Under the pieces are notes generated by a model, which was given only the letters and a program-made list of their open reading frames with translations, was not told the DNA's origin and did not search any database. Positions 18,601 through 26,595 of a DNA stretch of 64,000 bases are shown here, piece by piece; the stretch's first letter is position 1; each line of letters starts with the position of its first letter. The translations under genes were made by a program, and so were the position numbers. The stretch is from assembly GCA_019264575.1 (NCBI GenBank), contig JAHUZV010000024.1, positions 372,001 through 436,000 of the forward strand, in the 5' to 3' direction. The stretch is from Vulcanococcus sp. (lineage in GTDB: Bacteria > Cyanobacteriota > Cyanobacteriia > PCC-6307 > Cyanobiaceae).

Positions 18601-19789
18601 CGTTCAGACGTGTGATGTTCTGATCGCGGGAGCCGGGCCGGCGGGGTTGCTGCTGGCACGGCTCTTGGCGGAGGGCGGCGCTTCTGTGCTCGTGGTGGAC
18701 CCGCTCCAGGATCTGCGCCATGGTGCCTTCAGCAGTGCAGCCCTACCGCTGGAGGCGGTGCGGCATTTCCTATTGCCCGAGCAGGTGCAGGCGGCCCAGT
18801 GGCGGGGCTGGGAGCTGCATGGTCCGGGTGAAGCGCTTTACAGCTGGATCGCTGATCACAGCCTGGGGGCTGTCCTGGATTTCGGGGCGTTGCGCTGCTG
18901 GCTGGCGGCTCAGGCCCAAGCGGCAGGGGCCCAGCTGAGGTTGGGTTGGGCCGTTCGCCAGTGGCAGCCCAGCGGCTCCGGCGCCAGCGCCAGCCTGCGC
19001 GGGCCCGCTGGCGTGGAGCAGTTCCATCACTGCCGCTGGTTGGTGGATGCCACGGGGCAGCGGCGAGCCTTGCTTGGCGATCCATCGGCAGAGGCCGGTT
19101 CGCTGGTGTCTGGCGAAGGGGTGGAGTGGCTGCTGGAGGTGCCCACGCCGCAGTGGCAGCGCTGGGCCGATCGCCTCAGCTTCATGCTCGGCAGCAGCTG
19201 GGTGCCCCAAGGGTATGGCTGGGTGTTTCCGATGCAGAGCGGCCAGCTCAAGCTCGGGGTGTGCCGCCTCCACGACGGCCGCCGCCGCCAGCCACCCCTG
19301 CACTTATTGCTGCGGGGCCTGCAGCAACGGCTGGAGCTGGAGGGGGCAACGGTGCTAGATCGCCACGGCGGCTTGATTCGCAGCACGATTCGCCGCCGGG
19401 AGCCGCATCAGCGGGGTCCCCTGCTTGGGCTTGGAGATGCCGTGAGCACCGGAAACCTGCTCGGCGGCGAAGGGATCCGCCATGCGATGGCCAGCAGTGA
19501 GGTGCTCGCCCCGTTGCTGCTGGAGGCCTTGGCCGGGCGGCCCGAGCGGCTGAGCCGCTATGCCCCCAGGCTGAAACGACGCCTTGGCTGGCGTTGGTCG
19601 CTGAGTGGGCGTTTGGCCCGCCGCACCTGGCTGGGGCTGCACAGCTCTTCAGGCGATGAGCGCCTGCAGCGCCTCTTGGTGGGCCTACAACAAAAAAGCA
19701 GTGCCGAAGAGCTTTCGGCACTGCTGTTCGACTATCGCTTCGAGCGCTATGGCCTAAAGGTTCTGCCCTATCTGTTGGGCTGGCGCTGA
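18593..19789 (+). CDS. FAD-dependent oxidoreductase, geranylgeranyl reductase / lycopene cyclase superfamily
   Basis: A 398-residue flavoprotein. The N-terminal Rossmann fingerprint [17 protein letters not shown] ends in an acidic VVD, and the second FAD segment [21 protein letters not shown] is typical of ChlP, lycopene cyclase and related monooxygenase-like enzymes. It starts at a GTG inside the end of dxs, which fits a role on an isoprenoid substrate, but the reaction is not shown. Codons near 19691-19726 read on the other strand as a strong terminator, see separate entry. It is convergent with psaK. Confidence 0.85.
   Translation: MSDVQTCDVLIAGAGPAGLLLARLLAEGGASVLVVDPLQDLRHGAFSSAALPLEAVRHFLLPEQVQAAQWRGWELHGPGEALYSWIADHSLGAVLDFGALRCWLAAQAQAAGAQLRLGWAVRQWQPSGSGASASLRGPAGVEQFHHCRWLVDATGQRRALLGDPSAEAGSLVSGEGVEWLLEVPTPQWQRWADRLSFMLGSSWVPQGYGWVFPMQSGQLKLGVCRLHDGRRRQPPLHLLLRGLQQRLELEGATVLDRHGGLIRSTIRRREPHQRGPLLGLGDAVSTGNLLGGEGIRHAMASSEVLAPLLLEALAGRPERLSRYAPRLKRRLGWRWSLSGRLARRTWLGLHSSSGDERLQRLLVGLQQKSSAEELSALLFDYRFERYGLKVLPYLLGWR
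19691..19726 (-). terminator. Intrinsic terminator for psaK, nested in the convergent CDS
   Basis: On the minus strand a perfect 12-bp stem (AGCAGTGCCGAA / TTCGGCACTGCT, positions 19714-19725 and 19697-19708) with a five-base loop is followed by an unbroken six-T run and then GTTG. It lies about 95 bases past the psaK stop. The same bases encode [12 protein letters not shown] of the plus-strand flavoprotein. On the plus strand no T-run follows, so it acts only on leftward transcripts. Confidence 0.88.
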
Positions 19790-19820
19790 AGTGGTTCCGT
19801 GGGCTGATTTAGCCGCTGCT

Positions 19821-20078
19821 TCAGAGCACGCCGCGGGCAGCCAGGCCGAGGATGGCGCCCATGCCGAGCACGTGGCCGAAGGAGGTGGTGGCCAGCAGCG
19901 AGGCATGGCTCATGCCACCGAACATGGCGGCGTTGGGCAGCTGAGCGCCTTCGTTGGGGTACTTGATGGTGGCCTTGCCGATGCCGATGGCGATCACGTT
20001 GGCAACGATCATCACCAGGCCCACCTTGGGCGACCAGGACACAGATGCGGGGGCGATGGCCAGCAGGGGAGCGAGCAT
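19821..20078 (-). CDS. psaK: Photosystem I reaction centre subunit PsaK
   Basis: An 85-residue thylakoid protein with two membrane helices. Family marks are the WSPKVGLVMIVANVIAIGIGK first helix, the loop TIKYPNEGAQLPN and the second-helix FGGMSHASLLATTSFGHVLG. PsaK sits at the edge of photosystem I, stabilising the complex and affecting antenna docking and state transitions. The ATG at 20078 gives the usual MxxxLLAIAPA opening; a GTG at 20087 would add three residues. Downstream transcription should stop at the hairpin within the convergent gene. Confidence 0.94.
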   Translation of the reverse strand: MLAPLLAIAPASVSWSPKVGLVMIVANVIAIGIGKATIKYPNEGAQLPNAAMFGGMSHASLLATTSFGHVLGMGAILGLAARGVL

Positions 20079-20146
20079 CGGATTCACGGGCGACGCTTCA
20101 TCTTCCGAGCGGCAGCGCCCCCGTGCACGCCCCGCTTAAGACTTGT

Positions 20147-20476
20147 TCACTGCTCCTCTTGGGCTGGTGTGCGGCTGAAACCCAGCAACACGAGCACGTT
20201 GCTCAAGGTGAGAAACAGCTCCGCTCCACCGTGCAGCGGATCCACATCCGCCAGCTGCCGCCCGAAGCCCTGCTCCGCCACGATCGCGGCGGCGATGGTG
20301 ACGAGCACAAACAGCAGAGTGAGGCAGTAGCCCCAAAACGCCAGCCGCGGCATGCGCCCGGAGCGCCAGCTCCACCAGAGAAAGGCCAGATAAGGCAGCA
20401 GCGACAGCCCAAAGAACGGGGCTGGATCCACGCCAGCCAGGGCCTCGAGTAATCCGGCAGGGGAGAACAGGTTCAT
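20147..20476 (-). CDS. DUF3593 family membrane protein
   Basis: A 109-residue protein with three likely membrane helices (about 20-37, 44-68, 85-102). The LFGLSLLPYLAFLWW-like opening and LHGGAELFLTLSNVLVLLGF near the end match DUF3593, a family shared by cyanobacteria and plastids. Function is unknown. The ATG overlaps the DUF2499 stop in an ATGA junction, and psaK follows 60 bases downstream, so a thylakoid role is plausible but inferred. Confidence 0.82.
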   Translation of the reverse strand: MNLFSPAGLLEALAGVDPAPFFGLSLLPYLAFLWWSWRSGRMPRLAFWGYCLTLLFVLVTIAAAIVAEQGFGRQLADVDPLHGGAELFLTLSNVLVLLGFSRTPAQEEQ

Positions 20477-20766
20477 GGGTTGCGCCGCGCCAGATTCCAG
20501 GCGGCACCCGCCATGGCGGTGTTGCCCACTGCGGTGCAGGCGGCCTGCAGCACCACCAGGCCCTGCAACTCAGCGGCGTTATCAAACAGATGCCAGGTGC
20601 AGGCGGCCATGGCACTGATCAAGGCCGGGGTCATCGCCAACGCCAGCCAATTCCATTCCGGTTCCTGGCGGCGTTCACCCCAGCGCTGAATGGCGAACAT
20701 CGCCAGCCCCCACTCCAGCACCGAGGCCACATGAATCCACCAGGTGGGCAGAGAGAGCGCATGCAT
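20473..20766 (-). CDS. DUF2499 family membrane protein (Ycf49-like)
   Basis: A 97-residue protein with three hydrophobic segments. The opening HALSLPTWWIHVASVLEWGLAM and the middle NWLALAMTPALISAMAACTWH are typical of DUF2499, which includes the plastid-encoded Ycf49-like proteins. No function is established. It is translationally coupled by ATGA overlap to the DUF3593 gene, a pairing I recall from other cyanobacteria. Both probably act together in the thylakoid or plasma membrane. Confidence 0.82.
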   Translation of the reverse strand: MHALSLPTWWIHVASVLEWGLAMFAIQRWGERRQEPEWNWLALAMTPALISAMAACTWHLFDNAAELQGLVVLQAACTAVGNTAMAGAAWNLARRNP

Positions 20767-20788
20767 GCCCTCGTTTTAGTGGCCTGCC

Positions 20789-20974
20789 TTACACGCTGTG
20801 GCTGCTGAACTGCTCGAAGACCGTTTGCAGCAGCCGGCTCATGCCGCTGTTGAGCGTGCAGCCCGGAGCGCTGTTGGAGGCCAACAGCAGCAGCGCACAG
20901 GCATCCACCAGCTGCGCCGCCTCAGCGCTGCTCAGCTGGATCAGATGCTCATCGCCGCAGTGGGTAACGCGCAA
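20789..20974 (-). CDS. Small hypothetical protein
   Basis: A 61-residue soluble protein, starting at a TTG in the available frame. Residues 10-35 form a likely helix (LIQLSSAEAAQLVDACALLLLAS). Two Cys residues (6 and 39) are isolated. No domain is recognised. It is 22 bases upstream of the DUF2499 gene on the same strand and could be the first gene of that operon. The 100 bases on its upstream side hold two imperfect hairpins without a T-run. Confidence 0.58.
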   Translation of the reverse strand: MRVTHCGDEHLIQLSSAEAAQLVDACALLLLASNSAPGCTLNSGMSRLLQTVFEQFSSHSV

Positions 20975-21072
20975 GGAACCGGGTGTGGATGTATCGCACG
21001 CTACGGAGTGTGCGGGAACCTGCCGAAATCTGCAGGTTCATTTCCGCTTTGGGATCACGCGCCCCCGCCCTC

Positions 21073-21609
21073 CTATCCCTCCGGATCGAGGGGTTGGAAG
21101 CTGCCGCGAAGGTGAAAGTCGGGCTCATCCCCGCTGTGTTTCCAGGCCCAGTAGCTCAGGCTCTGGTGGCGATCCTCCAAGACGGCCGTGAGGGACACCT
21201 CCACCCGCTGATCGGCTGGGATCCAGCGATTGAGATCGAGCTGGAACTGCAATTCCACGATGCCTTCGGATCGCCGCAAGTTGTAGGGAAGGCTCATGAT
21301 TTCGCCCACCGGCCGGAGGTTTTCCCTGTAACCCGAAAGGGCGTACGCGTTCCAGTTGCCGTTGGGAGCCAGGTTCACCTCCCAGTAGGAGGCCTCGCCC
21401 TCAGCGGCGATAAAGGCCTCCAGGCAGGTGCTCTGCCACAGCCCATCCCGCCGCGCTGGCGGCAGGGCGAGTGCCGGCCAGCTCAGGCTGTTGCCTGTGC
21501 TGCGCAGCTCAAAACGCACCTGGAGCACTCCGCCCCGCCAGCTGGCTTCGCCCTTGAGCTCGATGCCGCCCAGCTCGGGCCTGGGCTCAAACGGATGCAG
21601 CAGCCGCAT
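21073..21609 (-). CDS. DOMON-like domain-containing protein
   Basis: A 178-residue protein, predicted all-beta. The segments GLWQSTCLEAFI, YWEVNLAPNGNWNAYALSGYR and MSLPYNLRRSEGIVELQFQLDL resemble the bacterial DOMON-like domain family, thought to bind sugars or haem. There is no signal peptide. The start is the ATG at 21609; an upstream extension of the frame would lie inside the phosphotransferase gene. The first 23 bases overlap the end of that gene, so the two are almost certainly co-translated. A joint role in sugar handling is inference. Confidence 0.82.
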   Translation of the reverse strand: MRLLHPFEPRPELGGIELKGEASWRGGVLQVRFELRSTGNSLSWPALALPPARRDGLWQSTCLEAFIAAEGEASYWEVNLAPNGNWNAYALSGYRENLRPVGEIMSLPYNLRRSEGIVELQFQLDLNRWIPADQRVEVSLTAVLEDRHQSLSYWAWKHSGDEPDFHLRGSFQPLDPEG

Positions 21610-22729
21610 GACGCTCCACCAGGTGCCTGAGCGCCGGCATCTGGGATTCGATGCTGGCGGTGAGTTGGAACTGAACCAGCGCCCGCTGCAGGTTGTGATC
21701 GGGGTGGTTGGCCTTGAAGTAGGTGCTGCCCGACAGGTAATCGCTGAAGAAGCGCAACCCCAGCTCAAAACTGATCAGCTGGGCCGCATCGGGGATGTAG
21801 CGCAGCTCGGCCTCGGTGAGAAAACGGCCGGCCACAGCCAGATACCCCTCGAGCAGAGCATCCGCGAGGTTGAGATCAAAGTGCACAGCCTCGATCTGAT
21901 CGGTTTCTTCTCCGAGTGGATTGCAACAGGAGCGCAGGCAGTCGCCGATGTCGTAATGCACCAGACCGGGCTTCACGGTGTCCAGGTCGATCAGGGCAAT
22001 GGCCTCACCGCTGCGGCGATCGAGCAGCACGTTGTTGATTTTGGGATCGCCGTGAATGGGCCGCAGCGGCAGCTCCCCGCGCTGTTTGGCCCGCTCCAGC
22101 ACATCGCACAACGCCTCGCGCTCTCGAATAAACGCCATGCAGCGCTCACTGCCGGCACTGGGCTGGCAATCGGTGTTCACCAGAGCGCGGTGGTAGGCCG
22201 CGAGGTAGCCGGGCGTGATGTGAAAGCCCTCCAGGGTGTCGGCCAGGGCGGTTGCGGGCAGATCGCTGATCAACAGGTGAAACAGCCCAAGGCCCAGCCC
22301 CAGCTCCCGCGCTTGATGAGCACCGCCGACCACATCCACGCAGGTGCTGTCGGGCACGTAGGTGATCGTGCGCCACACCCCCCCAGCAGGGCAGCAATGC
22401 CAGGTGTTGCCCTCATCTTTGGTGTACACCAACTGCGGCAAGTGCCAGCGGCGTTGCTCGAGCAAGGGATGGGCGGCGCCGCTCTGGAGCTTGCGCGCGA
22501 TGTGCTCACCGAGCACCTGCAGGTTTTGCATCACCAGCTGAGGCTGGTGAAACACCCGCGTGTTGATGCGCTGCAGCACCGACGGCCCATCCACCGAATG
22601 CACCAGGAAGGTGTCGTTGACGTTGCCATTGCCCATGGGCTGTACCGCCTCCACGCAGCCGCCGCCATGGAACGCTTCGGCGATGGCGATCAGCTCAGCT
22701 TGAGACGGCGCAGGCACACGATTGGACAA
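21587..22729 (-). CDS. Aminoglycoside-phosphotransferase-fold kinase (sugar-kinase-like)
   Basis: A 380-residue kinase of the APH/choline-kinase fold. The catalytic loop LRPIHGDPKINNVLLD and the metal-binding ALIDLDTVKPG are intact, and the nucleotide-binding FLVHSVDGPSVLQRIN lies near residue 42. The spacing and the KINNVL motif resemble NahK-like N-acetylhexosamine 1-kinases rather than antibiotic-resistance enzymes. Substrate is unproven. It is followed by an overlapping DOMON-like gene. Start ATG at 22729. Confidence 0.83.
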   Translation of the reverse strand: MSNRVPAPSQAELIAIAEAFHGGGCVEAVQPMGNGNVNDTFLVHSVDGPSVLQRINTRVFHQPQLVMQNLQVLGEHIARKLQSGAAHPLLEQRRWHLPQLVYTKDEGNTWHCCPAGGVWRTITYVPDSTCVDVVGGAHQARELGLGLGLFHLLISDLPATALADTLEGFHITPGYLAAYHRALVNTDCQPSAGSERCMAFIREREALCDVLERAKQRGELPLRPIHGDPKINNVLLDRRSGEAIALIDLDTVKPGLVHYDIGDCLRSCCNPLGEETDQIEAVHFDLNLADALLEGYLAVAGRFLTEAELRYIPDAAQLISFELGLRFFSDYLSGSTYFKANHPDHNLQRALVQFQLTASIESQMPALRHLVERHAAAASV

Positions 22730-22797
22730 GGCGTGGCTTCAACCTGCCAGTGCGGCCTCGCCTCAACGGCCTGGGGAGGCCAGTCGTTGTTCCGGAT

Positions 22798-23055
22798 TCA
22801 GCGCGTCAGAGCTTCGCGCTCAAGTTTTTCACCCTGTTCACGCTCAATTTCTCGCCGCAACTGATGGCGAATGTGATCCGGTGATTTGTATTGGCGGGGC
22901 AGGCAGTTGTGCAGGGTTTCAAGCCTGCTCCAACAGAGCGTTTTTTCAATGTTTGCAGCCGGTCTTCCTTCCAGGAGCAATTGCTTCAGAGCCTTGCGGT
23001 ACAGGAAGTATTTGGCCTCCAGTTCAGCGATGGTGAGTCCTTGGCTGTCGCTCAT
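22798..23055 (-). CDS. Small 'CWSRLETLH' protein, paralogue A
   Basis: An 85-residue protein, likely two or three helices. It shares with the protein at 56976-57209 the ordered motifs LT-x2-ELE, a CWSRLETLH block, LPRQY and a charged C-terminal helix. The ATG at 23055 is chosen because similarity begins about seven residues later and an upstream ATG adds only unlike sequence. Base composition is clearly more AT-rich than its neighbours. The invariant Cys-Trp and Arg-Gln-Tyr residues suggest a binding surface, but the function is unknown. Confidence 0.72.
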   Translation of the reverse strand: MSDSQGLTIAELEAKYFLYRKALKQLLLEGRPAANIEKTLCWSRLETLHNCLPRQYKSPDHIRHQLRREIEREQGEKLEREALTR

Positions 23056-23164
23056 CGGAGGCCTGCCCGGCGTTGCGGTTGTCTCACCGTACGCGAGCTG
23101 AGGGGGGCATTTGGGGAAATGCACGTGTGCTGTAGCACTGTTCGGCGCAGGCTCCGCTTCAGCT

Positions 23165-24958
23165 TCACAACCACAGCTGCAACGCCGCCCAAACCCGTGG
23201 GCGCGGGCTGCTGGCCTCCAGATCGATCAGGCTGCTCTCGGCCGCATTGCCGCCGATGGGAAAGGCTGCCCGCAGCGACACCAACCAACGGCTGACGCGG
23301 CCTACATCAATCCCCACTCCTGCGCCCGCCAGCGTGTAGGTGTTGGGTTGAAGCGATCCAGGGAACGGTTGGCGCCAGCGCTCACCCCAGCCCACATCGG
23401 CGAATCCCACCAACTTCAGCCACGGCTTCCATCGCCAGATCAGATCGAACTGACTCACCAGGCAGCTGCTGGATGAGTTTTCCCCAGGGGGATAGGCCCG
23501 CACGCCATTGGGCCAGCCCAGGCCGCACTGCTCATAGCCCGAGAGGTTGGTTGCCGCCATTTGCCCCAGCAGCAACCAGCTGGCGCTCCAGCTCGAGCTG
23601 AATACCTGCTGCCGCAGCAGGCTCAGGTTGAGCGCGCCGTAGTCGCCCTGAAGCTGGCTGGTGAGTTTGTCGAATTGCTGGAAGGCGCCGTTGCCGTTGA
23701 GATTGAGCGAGCCGAAGGATCCGCCCAGCACCAAGGTGGTGGTGCCCTGGCCCCACAACTGATCGCTGCTGGTGCTCACCAACGAGGCCCGCAGCACGCC
23801 CCCTTGCTTGTCATCAAGGTTGCGGCTGTTGCGTTCATCGCGGAAGTGAAAGCCTTCCGTGCTCAGCCGCAGCCAGAGGCTTTGGGCATCGCGGCGCCAA
23901 AGGGGTTGCTGCAGGCTGAGGCTCACTCCAGCCGTTTCACCGGTGTAGAGCACCTCGCCGGTGTTCACCAGCCGGTAGCGCCCCCCATTGGCTGAGGCGC
24001 TGAACAGCAGACCATCCAGGCCAATGGGCCAATCGAGGCCCAATTGCAGGGGGGCCGTGCCCGTGCCTTGGCCGCTGCCCCACCAGGAGGGGGTGAGCCA
24101 GAAGCGTTCGCCGCGGCCGAGGTTGTTGGCTGAGCTCCAGGTGGCCAGGGTGCGCAGCGTGCCCACGTAGCGGTTCAGGTAGTTGTCGACCTCCAGCAGC
24201 ACGTTCTGCCGTTGGAGATCGGCCAGCTCGAGCACCAGGATGCGTGAGTCGGGATCAACGCCGCTCTGCAGGCGCCCGCGCACCTTCACGCCCCAGAGGT
24301 CGTTGAGCTTGAGCAGGGCCGATTCCAGCTTTCCGGGCCGGAGTGCTGTGCCGAGCGGAACAGCGGCAGTGACAACGCCGATGGCCCGGCCTTCGTTGAA
24401 CTGATGGGCGCTGGCTGGATCCACCGTGACTGCAGCCAGGGTGAGGGGTGCGATCGCCAAGCGGAGTGCGCCGCTTTCAGGCTCCGCTGCGATCCGATGG
24501 ATGCCCACCACCTGATCGCGCTGCCAAAACCAGGCCTCGATCTGCTGCTCGATCTGGCGCAGTTGATCGGCCTCGATCCGGCGGCCGATCCACCCCTGCA
24601 GGCTCTGCTCGAGAGCTTGCATCTCGGGGAGCGTGCTCTGCAGCTCAAGTGTTTTGACTAGGAGAGAGCCGCTCCAGGGCAGCGGGCTTTGAGGCGCGCC
24701 CTGGATCAGCGGAGCGCTGCCTTCGACGGCATCGTCGTCTTCAAAGTCGAGCAGCCTGAGGCGCAGCTGGTCTTCCTGGAGGCGCTGTTGCAGCGACTGG
24801 CTGGGGGTGATCTGAGCCAGCCCAGCTGAGCCGCCGCAAAGCCCAATCAGCCCCAGTGCCGCAAGAGGCCAAAACGCTCCCCCCGCCAGGCATCGCCTCA
24901 GACGCCGTTGATCCACTGCCGGCCCAGGGGCACCAGCGAGCGACTCACCTCGCTCCAT
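23165..24958 (-). CDS. TpsB/ShlB-type outer-membrane protein (two-partner secretion or Omp85-like)
   Basis: A protein of up to 597 residues. After a hydrophobic signal (FWPLAALGLIGLCGGSAGLA) comes a POTRA-like region (about 85-240, including LEQSLQGWIGRRIEADQLRQIEQQIEAWF) and then a long beta-strand-rich C-terminus with the VRAYPPGE segment that corresponds to the conserved VRGY/F motif of FhaC-type barrels. It should sit in the outer membrane and export a partner protein. ATG 24958 is one start; GTG 24916, just past the overlapping small gene, gives a more compact signal peptide. No TpsA-type partner is in the window. Confidence 0.82.
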   Translation of the reverse strand: MERGESLAGAPGPAVDQRRLRRCLAGGAFWPLAALGLIGLCGGSAGLAQITPSQSLQQRLQEDQLRLRLLDFEDDDAVEGSAPLIQGAPQSPLPWSGSLLVKTLELQSTLPEMQALEQSLQGWIGRRIEADQLRQIEQQIEAWFWQRDQVVGIHRIAAEPESGALRLAIAPLTLAAVTVDPASAHQFNEGRAIGVVTAAVPLGTALRPGKLESALLKLNDLWGVKVRGRLQSGVDPDSRILVLELADLQRQNVLLEVDNYLNRYVGTLRTLATWSSANNLGRGERFWLTPSWWGSGQGTGTAPLQLGLDWPIGLDGLLFSASANGGRYRLVNTGEVLYTGETAGVSLSLQQPLWRRDAQSLWLRLSTEGFHFRDERNSRNLDDKQGGVLRASLVSTSSDQLWGQGTTTLVLGGSFGSLNLNGNGAFQQFDKLTSQLQGDYGALNLSLLRQQVFSSSWSASWLLLGQMAATNLSGYEQCGLGWPNGVRAYPPGENSSSSCLVSQFDLIWRWKPWLKLVGFADVGWGERWRQPFPGSLQPNTYTLAGAGVGIDVGRVSRWLVSLRAAFPIGGNAAESSLIDLEASSPRPRVWAALQLWL

Positions 24959-25146
24959 GGAAAGGCTTGGCCAGTGGGCTCCCCATCACCGCTGAGCTCG
25001 CCGCCCAGCCCTTCGTGCACATCTTCGAGGGCCTGGGCGAAGGGAATCTGCCGCAGCGCGGCATAGGTGCGCGCGATCGCATTGATCTCGCCCGGGCTGC
25101 TGACGCCTTGGAGGTAGCGATCACGCAGGTCGTCGGCGCTGTGCAT
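24898..25146 (-). CDS. Small hypothetical protein
   Basis: An 82-residue acidic, helical, soluble protein (DDLRDRYLQGVSSPGEINAIA, then TYAALRQIPFAQALEDVHEG). No known domain was recognised. Its last 61 bases overlap the longest form of the downstream TpsB-like gene; using the GTG start at 24916 for that gene reduces the overlap to 19 bases. It is a plausible conserved gene by composition and start, but support is from sequence character only. Confidence 0.55.
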   Translation of the reverse strand: MHSADDLRDRYLQGVSSPGEINAIARTYAALRQIPFAQALEDVHEGLGGELSGDGEPTGQAFPWSEVSRSLVPLGRQWINGV

Positions 25147-25251
25147 GGCTCCGGAGCAGAAGGGATCAGCGCTACCAGCCTCAGTCTGGTGAGGGACCGG
25201 TGCAACTGCTGTTGATGGCCATTCACATCTCTGCCGTTGTTGGGGTGTGAA

Positions 25252-26595
25252 TCAGCTGAGCACTTGGCGCGCAACAGCCATGGCCACTCCCAGTGCCGCT
25301 GCTGCACCAATCACCTGCAGAACGCTCCAGCGCAGCTTGAGCTGAGCCCACAGAGCGACCACCACCACCACCGCCGCGCCGACCTGGAAGCCGCCGTTAC
25401 TCCAAAGAACGGGCCCGGCAAAGAACAGCGCCAGGCTGGCGATCACTCCCACCACCACAGCGGTGATGGCGCTGAGGGGAGCGCCGAGGCGTAGATCATT
25501 TCGGCTGGCCTCCACCAAGGGAGCGCCCGCCAGGATGAAGCCAAAGGAGGGCAGGAAGGTGAACCACACCGTGACCGCCACCGCCGCCAGCGCCAGCGGC
25601 CAGGGTGATGTGGATGCCGCCAGGGCTTGATTCCAGCCGCCCATGAAGCCCACGAAGGCCACCACCATGATCAGCGGGCCGGGGGTGGTTTCCCCTAGGG
25701 CCAGACCATCGAGCATCTGGCTGGCCGAGAGCCAGCCGAATTGCTCCACCGCCCCCTGGGCCACATAGGGCAACACGGCGTAGGCACCCCCGAAGCTGAG
25801 CAGCGCCACCCGCGTGAAGAAGCGGGCCATCAGCGCCAGGCTGCCGTTCCAGCCGTTGATCGCCACCACCCCAGCCAGGGGCAGCAGCAACGCGAGCGCC
25901 CAGATCAACAAGGTGAGCGACAGCTTGCGTTTCGAGAAGCGCGCATGGTCCGGACTGGCTGTGTAATCGTCGTGCAGGGCATCGGGGCGATCGGCTGTGC
26001 CTTGAGCGGGGCCTGGGCCATGGGCGCCGCCGGTGAGCAGGAGAGCAGGGCGCCAGCGGGCGACGACCAGGCCGATCACACCAGCGCTGATCACCACCAG
26101 CGGGTAGGGAAGATGCAACAGCGCCATGGCCAGGAAGCCGGCGATGGAGAGGGCAACCAGCAGCGGCGTGCGCAGGGTGCGGCGGCCGATGCGCCAGACC
26201 GCCATCAGCACAATCGCCAACACGGCCGGTTTGAGCACGGCGAACACCGAAGCCAACAGGGGCAGTTGCCCCCAGAGCGCATAGATGCTCGCGAGGGCGG
26301 TGAGAACAAACACCGAGGGGATCACGAACAATCCGCCGGCGATCAGGCCACCGCGCACGCCATGCATCAACCAGCCGAGATAGGTGGCCAGCTGCATGGC
26401 CTCTGGCCCGGGCAGGAGCATGCAGTAGTTGAGGGCATGCAGATAGCGCCGCTCGGAGAGCCAGCGCCGCCGCTCCACCAGCTCGCGCTGCAGCAGCGCA
26501 ATCTGTCCGGCCGGTCCACCGAAGCTCACCCAGCCGAGCTTGAACCAGAAGCGCGAGGCCTCCGCCAGGGGCACGGGTGGCGTGGTGGTGGTCAT
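25252..26595 (-). CDS. chrA: Chromate transporter, ChrA type
   Basis: A 447-residue membrane protein with two homologous CHR domains. The N-terminal half has the signature FWFKLGWVSFGGPAGQIALL and LPGPEAMQLATYLGW; the second half repeats it as FTRVALLSFGGAYAVLPYV and LGETTPGPLIMVVAFVGF. About ten membrane helices are seen. ChrA expels chromate, and sulfate-related roles have been proposed. ATG at 26595 overlaps the stop of the upstream amidotransferase in an ATGA junction, so co-translation is expected. The linker after the first domain is hydrophilic and unusually long (near 205-240). Confidence 0.92.
   Translation of the reverse strand: MTTTTPPVPLAEASRFWFKLGWVSFGGPAGQIALLQRELVERRRWLSERRYLHALNYCMLLPGPEAMQLATYLGWLMHGVRGGLIAGGLFVIPSVFVLTALASIYALWGQLPLLASVFAVLKPAVLAIVLMAVWRIGRRTLRTPLLVALSIAGFLAMALLHLPYPLVVISAGVIGLVVARWRPALLLTGGAHGPGPAQGTADRPDALHDDYTASPDHARFSKRKLSLTLLIWALALLLPLAGVVAINGWNGSLALMARFFTRVALLSFGGAYAVLPYVAQGAVEQFGWLSASQMLDGLALGETTPGPLIMVVAFVGFMGGWNQALAASTSPWPLALAAVAVTVWFTFLPSFGFILAGAPLVEASRNDLRLGAPLSAITAVVVGVIASLALFFAGPVLWSNGGFQVGAAVVVVVALWAQLKLRWSVLQVIGAAAALGVAMAVARQVLS

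Noticed and set aside
20975..21072. Two imperfect hairpins (CGCAC/GTGCG and AACCTGC/GCAGGTT)
   Set aside because: Neither is followed by a clear T-run on either strand, so a terminator call is not supported.
25223..25249. ATTCACA...TGTGAAT inverted repeat after chrA
   Set aside because: Eighteen-base loop and no T-run; likely not a terminator, and no operator family fits.
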